Part shown: one piece after another, positions 32,810 to 45,135 of the stretch
Numbering within the stretch: the first letter of the stretch is position 1
Layout: the number at the start of each line of letters is the position of its first letter
Assembly: GCA_000469685.2 (NCBI GenBank)
Contig: LS997567.1
Location: 14,714,785-14,778,784 of the forward strand
Origin: Haemonchus contortus
Lineage: Eukaryota; Nematoda; Chromadorea; Rhabditida; Trichostrongylidae
Length of the DNA: 64,000 nt
Direction of reading: 5' to 3'
The notes under the pieces: generated by a model
What the model was told of the DNA's origin: nothing
Database searches by the model: none
What the model saw: the letters and a program-made list of their open reading frames with translations, nothing else
Program-made: the position numbers and the translations under genes

Positions 32810-33215
32810 CGCTGATGCGCCCATAACAGCTCTATTAGATACTTACTCAGCTCTAACCACCATCTCTGAAACGGCAGCTTATTTTTTTGGAGTCAAATTT
32901 TCACCACTGATATCAATTGTGATGTCACTATCAATGGAACTTCAATAACGTTTTCGGATCAACCAACTTCTTTTCTCATTATAGGTGACAAAGTTTTGCG
33001 AATATGCATGTCTATTGCAGACCAACACACAAACTTAGGTAGAACACCCTTCAGCTCACGCTAGCCGATCTCTGAACAAACACGAAAAGAACTATACAGC
33101 CATCGAATCACAAGCACTAGCAATACTCTTCGCTTTGGAACATTTCTATTCTTATGTAGCCAATGCGCGTACCGCTAATGACGGATTACGCACCTCTCAA
33201 ATCACTGATGCACCG
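32805..33215 (+). pseudogene. Second gypsy element: protease joined to RNase H
   Basis: Reads ALADAPITALLDTYSALTTI (protease-like, catalytic DTG changed to DTY), then after about 150 bp AHASRSLNKHEKNYTAIESQ and ALAILFALEHFYSYV, the Ty3/gypsy RNase H block. The reverse transcriptase expected between them is absent, so an internal deletion has joined the two. The fragment is cut at about 33220 by a fold-back element. Confidence 0.65.
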
Positions 33216-33368
33216 ATCTGACTTCCAAGGGAAGGGTACTTGGTCGCAGTGGCTATTCAGGATGAGATGTATACGTGGTTTCGAACGCTGATCTCAAATC
33301 TGTATACCAAATGCGCTAAACGAGCCTGGGAACAGAGTTATGCGACCAGTCCCTCCCGGGTGTGTGAC

Positions 33369-34231
33369 GTTAGTCTCGACTGACATTACTTCGCGCCAAG
33401 GTGCGAAGTGACCCCAATCGTTACAAACCTCATCTTAATTACGCGCCTCCCCTTGTTCGTAACTAACCTCATCTTATTTATGAGAGTGATGGCAATGATG
33501 GGACTGATAAGATAATGAAATTTCAAGAAAAGTAGTTTTTAACGTAAAATTCCATAGTCTTCAGTTTTAAAAGTGTTCGATTAACATATGGAATAGAAGA
33601 GTTTGAGGGTCATAAAAATGTAGTTCAGATGTGAAAGCCTTCTTTTTTTTTTTGAATTTCCACTCATCTGTGACATCAAACAACATTTACATATTGGGGC
33701 ATCTCGTGATTGAAAGGTCATTGAAAGCCCGCTGGCTGATCAGTTAAGCCATTTCACACTTCTACCTTCTATCTACTACCGAGAATCACGGAATACCCTT
33801 CAGCTTCAACGCAGCTCCAACCCGCACCCCAACCCTTTGATTATGCTACTTGCGTACCGACGCAACCCCCACAAATGCAGCTCGACCCCGCACCACTACC
33901 ATTACACTATGTCGTAACTAACAAGACCATCTGAGTTGTTCAATTATTATTTTTAGATACTTTCTATAAGAAAAATTGGGCTTCTTCACATTTTATTGAA
34001 ATTTTTTTGAGGAAATTTCTATCATCTTGCATGGAAAAACCCTTCAAATTAAAGGCTATGAGAACTCGACGTTGAAAAACTGATTTGCTTGAATTTTTAT
34101 TTTCTCATCATTCCTATCATTCGCCACCACTCTCATAAGTAAGATGAGGTTAGTTACGATCAAGGGGAGGCGCGTAATTGAGATGAGGTCACTTCACACC
34201 TCGGCGCGAAGTAATGTTAGTCGAGACTAAC
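33369..34231. mobile_element. MITE with about 120-bp terminal inverted repeats
   Basis: Ends GTTAGTCTCGACTGACATTA and TAATGTTAGTCGAGACTAAC. The repeats continue with TTCGCGCC..GGTG.GAAGTGACC and ATTACGCGCCTCCCCTTG. The internal sequence (ATATCAAACAACCTT-like, CAACCCCCACAAATGCAGCT) is shared with 39332-43040, so both belong to one family. It has no ORF. Confidence 0.75.
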
Positions 34232-34267
34232 GTCCCACACCCTTCCCTCCCTTAGTCCCTTACTTGT

Positions 34268-34337
34268 GCAACGGTGGCTTAGCGGATAGTGTGGTGGACT
34301 GACAGGTATGACATCAAGGGTCGATTCCTTGATGCAT
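34268..34337 (+). other. tRNA-like segment in left fold-back arm
   Basis: An A-box-like GGCTTAGCGGATAG is followed by a good T-arm: stem CAAGG / CCTTG enclosing GTCGATT, the B-box position. The anticodon arm is not convincing, so I call it tRNA-derived, not a functional tRNA. It could serve as an RNA polymerase III promoter. Confidence 0.5.
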
Positions 34338-35774
34338 GCACTCGTTTTGCTTTTTGATAAAATGTGTCATAAACGCTTGCAAAACGTTTTTTAGGCTCAA
34401 TATAGGCCATCTAAGGAGCAAACCCACATATCAGGATTCCGGGATCTGTAAACCAATAAATTTTCAACCTCAACTGACCGAATGTACACGCCTATCTACC
34501 CCGAAACTCAAGATGGTGGTTCGAAATTTTCGGCAGCTCCCTGCACTTACGGTCGATGGCGGTCGAATGACTCATCCGACCACAGCCCTTTGGGATGGAT
34601 ACGGGCCATACATTCTACTGATACTGTCCGCGCTTTCGAAGCCGTGGTACAGGTTGACTGGCATTGTTGAAGAAATATTATAGATTAATAGTTTACCATT
34701 TTGTGTGCACGTATTATTATCCACCGTTCCTTGAGGTGAACGCCCTTTCGAGCGCCCTTCCATGAGGTAAACTTGGTGGTGCGGTGGGACATGATACCCG
34801 GTTGTACTCAAAACCCTGGATTCACCTACGATTTGCTTTGAAATTGTTTCCCTATGGGTGTTCATTGTTGAAGCGTCATCCACTTCGTGCAATGAGATCC
34901 CTACATCAATTTCATGATAGATCTTTCCAACTTATGCGCTAATCTTTATAGGTAGACAGATCGGTCCGCTTGTTTGCACCTGATAGTGACGACCAGATCA
35001 TACATCACACTCTGTCAAAGATAGGCTAATTTGGGAACTCATGGCCTCTCATACTTGCCGTGGATTTCCGTAGACGGCACTCTGTCTTGATGATAGAAAC
35101 GTCTTTGTCATGTACGAAGATGTGCGACTGCTTATGACTCTCGAACTATAGAGAGCTATGAACTCTTTTTCCAGCAACATAAAATTAGAGCTCATGGGCC
35201 GGCTCACAAAGGTGAAGCTACGTTTTACTTCGAAACCTTATTTCCCCACCAACGTACGAGGTTTCCTTCGCGAAGTTACGGATCCATCGTCGGTGTCATC
35301 ATTAGGCGGCCGCAGAGTATCATTGTGATCGCCTTTCACAGACTCGATTTCCTCGCAGTGGATAGCGGATTGTTTTTATAGCATCGAGCAGTACGGTTCA
35401 AAAGCTCTTTATTGCCGCCTCTTTTTAGGTGTCACAAAGCTATGCTGCAAGAACGAAAGTCCTCCATCGAATGCGGTGGAGCCACCTTCGCTGGTAACAT
35501 GCCGAAAAGCGTTTGATAAGATGAATCACCTGGAACCACTCTCGTTGAAGCCTCTGAAGCCCATTTTGAGCGATTGTTTAGAATTCTTCTTTCGTTCGAG
35601 TAGAGCTTCAACCTTATTGGGCTGGTGGGGTAAAAAAAGCATTCCTTGTAATTCCTTTCCAGTGTTCCTGAAATGTTAGATGGCTCCCTAGATGGCCGAT
35701 ATTGAGGCCGAAAAACGTTTTGCAAGAATTTAGGACACATTTTATGGAAAAGCAAAACGAGCTAATGCATCAAG

Positions 35775-35840
35775 GAAACGAAACTTGATGTCACACCTAC
35801 CAGCCCACCACACTATCCGCTAGGCCACCGTTACACAAGT
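35775..35840 (-). other. tRNA-like segment in right fold-back arm
   Basis: Mirror copy of 34268-34337. On the minus strand: GGCCTAGCGGATAGTGTGG, then CAAGTTTCGTTTCCTTG. The A-box is kept and the B-box is one or two bases off. Confidence 0.45.
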
Positions 35841-36029
35841 AAGAGGGTTGCTCGGCTCAGTGATCCGTTCATTGCACTGGTATGACACAGGGAGGGACTG
35901 GTCCCGTAAGCTTCTTCCCAGAACCGTTTAGCAGATTTGAAACACAGATTTGAGAGAAGAGTTCGAAACCACCTACGGCGGTATACATCTCATCTTGAAT
36001 GGCCACTGCGACCGAGCATCCTTCCCTTG

Positions 36030-36720
36030 TTAGTATGACGTCTAGCTTAATGCCAGGTCGCAATCCCCCCCCCCCTAACAATAGAATATCATGCGGAAAA
36101 ATACACATTTCGTGATCACTTGAGCCATCTCCCTTAACCACGCGTGAATTCGATGATAGCGTGATCTTTTTTATCTTCGGAAGAGATTCGAGAAAGCCAG
36201 AGAAATTCGAAATAAGGTCCCATTCTCGAATTTCTCACTACACAACTTGAGGAGCTTCCTCAAGAATTTGAGAATACAATCGAACGACTCCCAAAATACT
36301 ACAACTCTCTATACTACACCATACACGATGAACCAAAACTGTTTACCGAAACCAGTAGCTCAACTAGAAGGAAATCTCAAGTTTTGAATTGAAACTGATT
36401 GGCCCTGTGGAAATGAGAGAATTTGTACCAAATGCTAGTCCAAGCGGCGCAAACTCATACATTTTAGCCGTTTTTGAAGGATCATTTTTGATAGTACATG
36501 TCAATGTTACAAATTCCTTTGCATACACCATATATAATGTGCTGGCCTTCCTAAGCACAAGAATTGATTCATGGCTTTTGCAAACATTGTTGATTTGGAA
36601 CTAGAGGGTTAAAGTTTAGTAGGAGCGTAAGCAGCAGGATATGATAACTGATGATAGCTGGTAAGACTAGATCCGCCCTGAGAGGCAGATATCCCTTCTT
36701 TTTGTCCAAACTCTAAGCAA
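36030..36720. other. No gene recognised
   Basis: No coding match. It contains a C-run at 36067-36076 and AT-rich sequence. Complementary short ORFs at 36364-36604 are in opposite frames of the same DNA and have no recognisable motif. Confidence 0.3.
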
Positions 36721-38180
36721 ATTTTAGCGCTCTCAGACCGAATTAACAAATTTGCTCCCTGTGGGAGGCACTTAGTTCCGCCACATATCATCACTGCTCC
36801 CATCCTGCAGCCCGTACCTCTACTGAACTTGAACGCTTTAGTTCCATGGGAACAGGAGTTATGAATTCTGCACGAACATCTACTTCGCGCAGACCAAGCC
36901 CACTGTAGCGGAGTATAACTTTGTCACTTACCATAAGTCTTCAGATCCTGCCCCGTTCTCCAACCGAATTTGAACGATCCAGGTCCAAATTTACATTTTT
37001 GCGCAAACCCCACCCCTGTGAGCGGAGCCCAGTTATGCCACCCACCATAAGCGTTCTAGCGTGTACTCCTACTGAATTTGAACGCTCCAGGTCTATGAGA
37101 ACAATAGTTATTAATTTTCGCCTAAAGCCCCTCCCCCCCCCCCCCCATTATGGGCAGAGTCCGGAGTGCCATCCACCACGAGTGTTTTCATGCTGCCGCC
37201 TGATCTCCTACGCATTTGAACGCTCTAAATTCACGGAACAGGGGTTATGAGTTTCCGCTCAACATTTATTTCGCGCAAACCCCGCCCACTGTGAGCGGGG
37301 TTTAGTTCTACCACCTACCATTAGTGCTCCCATCTTCTCACCTGATCTACAACCGAATTGGAACGCTCTGTTACCACGGTAACGGGAGTTATGAATTTGC
37401 TCTCTAACATTTAGTCTGCGCGTAATCCGGTCCCGCTTGCCATTGGAAAGGACTTTCCTTCTTCTTGTGTTGGCATTGATCCGCCTCTCGCACTCTCCCA
37501 GTTCAAAATCTCTGGTCCAAGAAAACAGGAGCAACTGATTCACAGCAAGACCCACACCGACACACTCTGCGCGTTGGGTTCATTCCCTATTATTCCGATC
37601 TGGCCGCATGTTTTCACTCAGAGCACACTCATTTCATCACGCCCCTTACATCACGCCCTCCTTATGCCCCGGTGGCCTAGAGCAGACTTGGATCCAGGCG
37701 GCGGAGGCATAAGTGTCTCAAATCTTACAGTCTATACTCGTTCCAAATTTAAGCATGCCAGGTCAAAGTTAGCCTGGATCCAACTCTGCTACCAACCATC
37801 GGTGTCTCATTTCTGCAGCGTACACTCGTTCGAAATTTGAGCATCTCAGGTCAAAATTTGGATTTTTCGCGTACGTCTCGCCCCTGTGGGCGGAGTCAAG
37901 TCTACCACCTACCATCAGCATTCCCATACTGCTGCCTTTATTCCTACTATAATAATTTAAATGTCTCATGTCCAAACTACCAATTTTTACGTACTCAACG
38001 TCGGAAGTCCAGACCTGCCACCTACAACTAGTGTTCGCATTCTGCCAATCTTGCAAACTGTACCCCTAATAAATTTGAAAGCTCTAGGCGCATTGAAACA
38101 GAAGTTGTGAACTATCGCTCAAACCCCGCCCATTGTAGGCGGAGTCCGGTCCTTTCACCCACCATAAGCGTCCCCATTAT
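36720..38180 (+). repeat. Satellite array, about 105-145-bp unit
   Basis: Recurrent blocks GAATTTGAACGCTC.AGGTC..., CGCAAACCCCGCCC..TGTGAGCGG and CCACC.ACCATAAGCGTTC recur at about 36831, 36975, 37081, 37221, 37362 and onward. Length varies between units, and C-runs (37132-37146) occur. ORFs here are by-products of the repeat. Confidence 0.75.
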
Positions 38181-38187
38181 GCCGCCT

Positions 38188-38248
38188 GCACACACACGCA
38201 CACACACACACCCACACACACACAACACACACACACAACACACACACA
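38188..38248. repeat. (CA)n microsatellite, imperfect
   Basis: About 60 bp of CA repeats with a few interruptions (CG, CCC, AACA). It ends the satellite array. Confidence 0.9.
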
Positions 38249-38548
38249 TCAAACATTAGCGGGTTATATTCACCGACTAACCTGACATCGCAGTTGAAGA
38301 ATTTTTGTCCGTATTGAATCTATTCGTTGTCGAAGTAGTTGTTCCCATTCGAAGAGACGAAGGGTTACGGAAGGGAAAGCGGTGGGGACATCTCACACAT
38401 GAAACCATCTCACATCATTCCACATAGATGAAAGAGAAGGAAATCAGAGAAGGAGAAAAAAATCTCATTGGGACTTCCATATCAGGTTAGAGGTTGCGAG
38501 GCCTAAAAATGATGGGGAGCGGGACGAGAGTTCGTCTGGGCAAAAAAT

Positions 38549-39035
38549 TTGAATTGCCTATATACACATAATGACTTATATAATATTGAATATACATACA
38601 ATAACAGGGAAGAGTCAGAACGGGCTAGTCATAGGGCTCAGGCGATGAACCACAGGCGGATTTCAGTGCGTGAGGTGAGTCACGATAGACAAGCCGTCCA
38701 GGATGCCTCCAATCAGCCGATTATATGGGCAGAGGTGGTGAAGTGGCACGTGGCGCACTATCTCATACGCAGGGTCAGGGGCGAATCTCGGATCGATATC
38801 CGCCTAGGCCAACCAAGCATTCCATCCCTCCGGGGTCGGTTAATTGGTAACGGACTCGTCTGGGAGGATAAAAGCGCCGATATGTACAATGGCTGTCCAC
38901 CGCATTTAATCGTATAGGCCACATACGCACTCATTACGCCACTACGATTCTGAATGGAAATCGAGGGCGGGGCGCATTACTTAGACGGGATTGATTAACG
39001 TCAAGAACTTTATACTTTGTTGTTCTGTATCAGGC
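38549..39035 (+). repeat. Dispersed repeat, copy 2, with an unrecognised ORF
   Basis: The 3' half (38865-39035) matches 4685-4945. A 122-codon ORF (38549-38917; QAVQDASNQPIIWAEVVKWH, ADMYNGCPPHLIV) covers the 5' half. It has balanced composition but no recognisable domain, and its end lies inside the repeat, so I consider a transposon-derived ORF most likely. Confidence 0.4.
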
Positions 39036-39683
39036 AGCAGCGTAGAGAGGATTCGACTACTTGGAGGAAGTTGAGGCTTTTATCCCCCTCATATGTGACC
39101 CTTCTTTATGCCACAAAATTTTGGAAAAATTTCTCCCAAGGAATCAATCCCAGGTAGGCATGCCCCTAAGCAAAGGCTCCGATATAGTCATAGCCGAATC
39201 TTGTCGAGGCGGTGGGACTTCTCGCATCCCTCCTGGCGTCGTGATAGCGCCACTTATAATACCGTTTTTGGTGTCTGCATCATTCAGCTCCTCGCAGTTG
39301 ATCTACTAGTCTGACTGTGGTGGACAAAAGTTTGTACGATCGCACTTAGGCGCGAAGTGACCTTAACTGGGTGCGAAGACTTTGCGGTAATTGTGCTGCC
39401 CGCGGATCGTTACTACTCGAGTTGAAACTTCTCAATCAAAAGGAATAATGACAGTAAAAAAGTGAAGCTTCCATGGGAAAAAGTTTTTGAAAGAAAAGTC
39501 TTAACATCAATTTCAAAGTATCTGGAGAACCTGGAAAATGAGGAAAGGCGGCCCAATTCACTTTTTTCGTGCATCCTACTCATTTCCGATATCAAACAAC
39601 CTTCACAGAATGCTCTTCATTGAGGGGTCATTGAACGCCCGACGGCTTATCGCAAGACCTGACCACACTTTCTTTAAGAGGAC

Positions 39684-42355
39684 TTGGAAGCGTTCTATGC
39701 TGGAGAGGCACTACAGCATGACCACACTTTCTTCAAGGTCATCGTCGGTGATTTTAACGCGAAGACTGACCTCAGAAGAACGGTTGAAGAGCTCTACATC
39801 GGAACTCACGGAATGGGTTGGAATGAGCAGAGTGAAAGGGTGTCCGAGTTTATTATGCTGACTCACACCATCCATGGTAACTCGCAGTTCCAGAAGCCAT
39901 CCCATTTGCGATGGACATGGGAGTCACCTGATGGACAGTTCCATGATGATATAGACCACATCACCTTCAATCGAAGATTTTGCCTGCCTGAAGTCGCTGT
40001 TGTTCCGAAGTCCTACACGGGATCGCACCATCGTCATCGTAGATTCTGCTCCTAAATGCGCAGGTAGAGAGTTAAGAACTTTAAGAAACGAAGCCCCAAG
40101 GCCTCCATCAACTGGGACTACTTCGCTTCCCTTGCGAGTGAATGGTAAGATTCCGTTATCCGTCAGACGTCCGAACTTGCAAAGCTATGCAGAGAAGCGA
40201 TAAGAGATGTTCTGAAAGAGAAAAGAGCAGCAGTCCTGGACGAAGCGGTCGAAGCCGGAAAGAGCATTCGCAAAGCCCAACGGAATTTCCCCAATTCAAG
40301 ACCAAGATGACTTCCTTTCGTCGTGACGGAGCAGTCACTGCATCTCAAAGAGCATAGAGGTCACCTACGACTTCTACTGGGATCTCTTCGACAACCACGT
40401 CTACCTGCCTACCCATCATCCTAGGCATGATGAATATATCACTCCTTCGCTTCGCTCTTCCAAAATTCGACATGCCACCACGTCGATGAAGAATTGTACA
40501 GCGCCCGGTCCCGATAGAATGAAACCAGAACATCTGAAGAGTCTTCCACCAATTATCGTCGGAACTTTGACTAGGCTCATCACGCAGAACCTGTCGAAAT
40601 GGAAATTGGTCTTGTCTTGGATTCAGACGTCCAACTTACCTGGTGTCTTTAACCTATAAGCTTTTCACTTTCGTCATCCTAAACATTGGCATAATATTAG
40701 ATGAAAGACAGCACCATGCGAGCAAGCAGGGCTTCGGAGAGGGTTCAGCACAATCGATCATATCCACACTCTTACAAGACTCATTGAAGTATCGCAAGAG
40801 TACAAAATCCCGTTGTGTCTTACGTTCATCGATTTGGAGGAAGCCTCTGATACCGTCAAGACCGAAGCGATAACTGGAGCCCCGGACAACCAGGGTGTTC
40901 CTACTCAACATATAAGGATGCTTCGTGAACTCTACGACAATTTCACGAGCAGGATTTCACAATTGTGCAAGGAAGTCATTATCAATGTTAGAAGAGGTGT
41001 CCGGCAGGGCGATATAATTTCGCCCAAACCTTTCAGTGCCGCTCTCTAGAATATCATGCGTCATTTGGGATTGGAAGATTTGAGAGTAAAGATCGAAGAC
41101 CGCTATCTACATCACCTCCGTCTCGCAGAAGACATCGTGCTCATAACATCGGACATCGGCTGGCCGAGTTTAGCAGTGCTTGTGAAAAGATCGGTTTGAG
41201 ACTGAATTTAACGAAGACAATGTTCATGAACAACGGATTGGTACCTGATGCTTCCTTAATGCTGAACGGAATGAATAGCAACGAAGGCCCTAGCATGTGT
41301 ATCCCGGTCGGGAACCCAACATGATGAACGACCAAGCTCCGGGGGGGAGGCGGTCGTTTGGCGCGATGGGCGGGGTCGCGCCGCCCATTTGAGGGGGTTT
41401 GCAGGGTGAACAACTCATTCACGTCGGGCAATCCTCTGTCTGTCCTCTCCAGCTGATAGAAGCGCGATCAATGACGCCGCTACTATTAGACGCCAAATTG
41501 CGGACCTGCTTGTATTCCGCCTACATACATGATCCATTTGGCGCTTTTGCGTGATTTTTTATCACTTGTCCCCTTCTCCATGGATACTGTCCCGAAGCGC
41601 CAAATGGATGATGTATGTAGGCAGGATTCAATCAGAACCGCAATTCGGTGTCTAATAGTAGGGACGTCATTGATCGCGCTTCTATCAGCTGTAGAGGACA
41701 GACAGAGGGTTGCCCGATGTGAACGAGTTGTTCACTCAGTGAAGCGCCTCAGAAGGGCGGCGTGAACCAGCCCATCGCGCCAAACGACATACATCCGCTC
41801 CGGAGCTGTGCAGGAGAGAAATTTAAGAATATCGAGGGAGAGTGAAGAAAACAAAGAATATCCGGCTCCGCGCTCACCTTTTCGACACTGCTGTCCTTCC
41901 TGCTTTGACGTACGCCTCAGAGTTTTAAACTCCACGAAACCAGGACGAGCATGCTGTCAGCGTTACTCAACGCGCTTTGGAAAGGGCGATGCTCGGAATT
42001 TCTCTACACACGCAAGTGCAAAAGGGAACCCGGAGTTCCGAGCCCCGCCATCGAACGAAGATCAGGGATGCCGTTGAATACGCCAAGAAATCGAAGATCA
42101 GTTGGGCCGAACACGTTTTGCGATATAGTGCTGACCGTTGGACCAGGGCGGTTACTGACTGGATCCTTTGAGTATCAAACGAACTCTAGGACGACCGCCA
42201 TCGAGATGGTCAGACTTCTTCACAAAAGGTCTGAACGAGAGGAACGTTGGACCTCCCTGAAGCGAGGACGATTCACTGGTCCACTATTGCTCATGATAGG
42301 GAGACGTTACTGGCGCCCTCTCCAGAAAGTCGATGGTCAACGGGATGAAAGGTGA
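39684..42355 (+). pseudogene. RTE-clade non-LTR retrotransposon, dead
   Basis: Endonuclease: FFKVIVGDFNAKTD (about 39733), HLRWTWESPDGQFHDDIDHI (about 39905), then TGSHHRHR where G-S-D-H-R is the family motif, so the catalytic Asp is His. Reverse transcriptase: APGPDRMKPEHLKS (about 40502), LTFIDLEEASDTV (about 40817), GVRQGDIISPKPFSAAL and a TAG stop (41047-41049), then HHLRLAEDIVLI in place of F-A-D-D, so the polymerase site is lost. The C-terminal part resumes at about 41803 beyond a fold-back insertion and ends with RRYWRPLQKVDGQRDER before the stop at 42355. Several frameshifts occur. The 5' end is truncated. Confidence 0.82.
41343..41796. mobile_element. Fold-back element inserted in the RTE
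   Basis: Arms 41352-41546 and 41595-41787 are inverted copies (GTCGTTTGGCGCGATGGGC, AACAACTC.TTCAC.TCGGGCAA, GATAGAAGCGCGATCAATGACG) around a 48-bp spacer. GCTCCGG is repeated at 41336-41342 and 41797-41803 as a 7-bp target duplication. It splits the RTE C-terminal domain after its N-D-x-A-P motif. Confidence 0.75.
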
Positions 42356-42447
42356 TACAGGTGATTCCAAGACTTCAGGCTAAATTCAGTACCTCACCTG
42401 TAACACCTTTCATCCCGTTGATCATCGACTTTCTAGAAAGGGCACCA
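42311..42447. repeat. Inverted repeat at the RTE 3' end
   Basis: 42311-42364 is repeated inverted at 42394-42447 (CAGAAAGTCGATGGTCAACG, GGGATGAAAGGTGATACAGG). The left arm is the last coding segment of the RTE, so a short second RTE 3' end may have landed head to head, or the retrocopy folded back during insertion. Confidence 0.7.
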
Positions 42448-43618
42448 GTAGAGGTCATCAAGGACTATTCAACCAGGGTATGGGTGAGTGTTACAAATAC
42501 TACTGTCCACTTTATAAAACATTACAACGTATTCTAGACCAACTCTACAATTTCGATGAACTGAAAGGGTGTCCTTGCTCCGAATTCCATGTAACCCATT
42601 CCCTTCACTGTCTAACTATTTCACTCCGCACCAGAAGCCGTATAACTACAAAATGGTTTCCCCGTAGGTCCTGCATATACACAGCCTCTCCCAATGCAGC
42701 TGAACCCCGTATCACAACCTTCGCTCTACACAGTCTTCACCAATGCAACTGAATCCCGTAGGCTTTTTCCCATCTCACAGAAAATTCAACCACGAAAATA
42801 TATAGAGTTTACTTATTATGCATGAAAAGGAAACTCTTAACACCGTTGCAATTGATGTTGAAACTTTTCCTTTCTTTTTTCATAGAAACTCCACTTTTTT
42901 ACGGTCATCATTCTCTTTAGTTGACAATTTTCAACCCGATTACTGACGATGTGCGGACAGCATACTTACCGCTAAGTCTCTCTAATTAAGCTCACTTCGC
43001 GCCTAGGTGCGAGAAAGTTTAATTAGGTGCGACCGTACAATTATTCCCCTATCTCTCTGGCTGTAGTTGAATGTCCTACACTCCTACAACACGCTACAAC
43101 ACCCGGGTCTACCCTACAACAGTGGCTGATTGGATGAATGTGCACACTAGCCAAGAAGAAACTACACCTGTCGACTCAAGATGCAACATCCACAGCTCCT
43201 TAACGGAATGAGTCTTTCGCGAATTCTTTCGTGCTGCGGTTTTCTACTAGCCAATGAATGTTTGCCAACGCTTTCTTGAATATCTCCCGTCCGCAGTATG
43301 TTCAAATCTACGACCCTCCTACTTATCACAACCTTTTTCGATTAATTGTTCTGTTTATACTCTTTCTACATTCAGAATCACGATGACTCGTCACCCACGG
43401 ATTACACCACTGCCTCAAGCCGCGACTATGGAAAAGGCTGGTACGAGTTCCCAGAAGACTGAATTGTGTTAGTTAAGGAGCGGGAAAGTAAGGATGTCGC
43501 ATGCCCCGGCCAAGGTCACTGCACCCGCGATAGCGCTTCCAAACCCTTCCCTCTCCCACAATTGCAGAGTGAGGTGCAGGCCCCTGATCACCAAATTGCA
43601 CTGCTTCCTTACACTAAA

Positions 43619-44226
43619 AGCATAGCTCACGATAAAAATGGTCTCTAACGCTGTCGAGTCCCAAAACTCAACAGTTAGGAGATCCCCGTTACCGGATCGC
43701 CCGGCTTTCCCGCCCCCGGCCGGTCGATGTCACGTCAGACGAATGTCGAAACGATACAGATTGCAATATTTGCTCTAGTACCCGCGCACAACCAGCTGAT
43801 TGCCGAGTTATGAGACGATATTTTCGTGCTGTTCCTTTATTCTCTGTTATTCATTTTGCTGCTGCGATCCCGTGTTAAATTTCCTACCACAAGAGGCTTA
43901 AAAAGGTGGGCTATTTTTGCTTTTACTAGTTTTTTTAAACTTATGCTTATGAGTGAATGAATCTTTGCTTACCGTAGTCTGTCACTCGCAGCAGGACCCA
44001 CACGTACGCAATGACACACATTGTATAGCCCGTCCAAACGCCCCATTCTTCTTCATTCTGCTGGCCTCATTCTCATCCGCTCCTTTTCCAACAATTTTTC
44101 GAAACCCTTTTCCACCTTGAAAACACCGATTCACGCAATTTCTTTGCCTTCATAGCTTTATTTTCCATCTTATATTCCATTATTCGTAATAATCTGGATT
44201 ACTCGAAACTGTCATGAACTGTGCCT
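43619..44226. mobile_element. TTAA-type MITE family, copy 2
   Basis: Ends AGCATAGCTCACGATAAAAA and GTCATGAACTGTGCCT, with ATAA at the right flank. Homologous throughout to 28209-28843. The stretch before it, 43041-43618, shows no gene; 44227-45135 is also empty of recognisable coding. Confidence 0.65.
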
Positions 44227-45135
44227 ATAAAGTGGGCCCTCGCAACTCGAGAACAGAAAGTGCAACGCAAGATACATTAATAATATGCGTGACATAATCG
44301 CAAACCCAAGAATCCATTTAAATATCCTTCGAGCAAACGTTGGATCAGACAAAAATGGGAAAACCTTTGTTTTCATTGAAAAAGGAAAAATAACGCAAAG
44401 AACAGAACGAAACCCTCACAGGCACATCACTTATAAAGAGTCTTCCATTCTTCCATGAGTGGCAAAACAAAGGCACATTGTATCAGTGTAGGTAAGCATC
44501 ACCAAAACAACCCAATAGGTAAAATCATGCCTGGCTGACCTAGAAGAACAATGAGAAACCTTTCCGCTCTCGCCTAAAAATTCAGTCATTTGCTCGCTGA
44601 AAAACTAGTGTATGCTCTCCAATTCTAATTGCAGCATAATAAGGTACACAAATCAAGTGACAGTTTCAAAAACAATATGGTTCTGGTATGACATCGGAAA
44701 TCCACCAGTAAAAGCTGAGACTTTCTCAAACTATTGCAAGCGAGTATAGTATCCGTAAGCAAGTAAAATGTGGTTGCAACAATTACCAGTCTGAATTAAA
44801 CGGTACAATCATAATATTGACAGAGGCAATCAAAAAATTGAAGGAATCCAACAATGAAAAACATTTAAAGAGCAGGAGGAGCAACATATGGGCTTCGAGA
44901 TGTATTTTCATCAACAAAGGAAGTAGACTTAGAAATTGATTAAACCGCAACAAACGAATAATATACAATATTCTTCTGAATCCTGGTATTTCTCCGTGAT
45001 CAGAAAACAGTACCTAAGTGTTCTAGTCGCTTCGTTCGTTAGTGACCGAACTTAAAAAAAGCTATATTGAACTTTTATACTAGTGAATGTGAACAAGGTG
45101 ATGCAGACGCCCCTTCAATTTTTAAACTTAGCAAA

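Larger units (their letters stand above)
33226..36029. mobile_element. Fold-back element with tRNA-like arms, interrupted by a MITE
   Basis: Ends CAAGGGAAGG (33226) and CCTTCCCTTG (36029), flanked by TTC and TTA. Left arm 33226-33352 plus 34255-34440 pairs with right arm 35655-36029. Each arm carries a tRNA-like segment. The left arm is split by the insertion at 33369-34231. The arm sequence is homologous to the 46838-47837 element (GTGGC.ATT....GAGA.....CTGA..TCAAATCTG). The centre (34440-35650) shows no recognisable transposase. Confidence 0.65.
39332..43040. mobile_element. MITE of the 33369 family, interrupted by an RTE retrotransposon
   Basis: Ends TTGTACGATCGCAC and GTGCGACCGTACAA, with further inverted blocks GGCGCGAAGTGA. 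Left internal part 39480-39670 matches 33530-33740, and right internal part about 42660-42790 matches 33800-33920. An RTE copy of about 2.7 kb lies between, so the MITE existed first. Confidence 0.65.

Noticed and set aside
34268..34337. A functional tRNA gene
   Set aside because: The T-arm and A-box fit, but there is no credible anticodon arm or acceptor stem, and the segment is a mirrored part of a fold-back element.
36720..38180. A CRISPR-like or gene-encoding repeat array
   Set aside because: Units vary in length and are diverged throughout, with no constant repeat/unique spacer pattern. It is satellite DNA.
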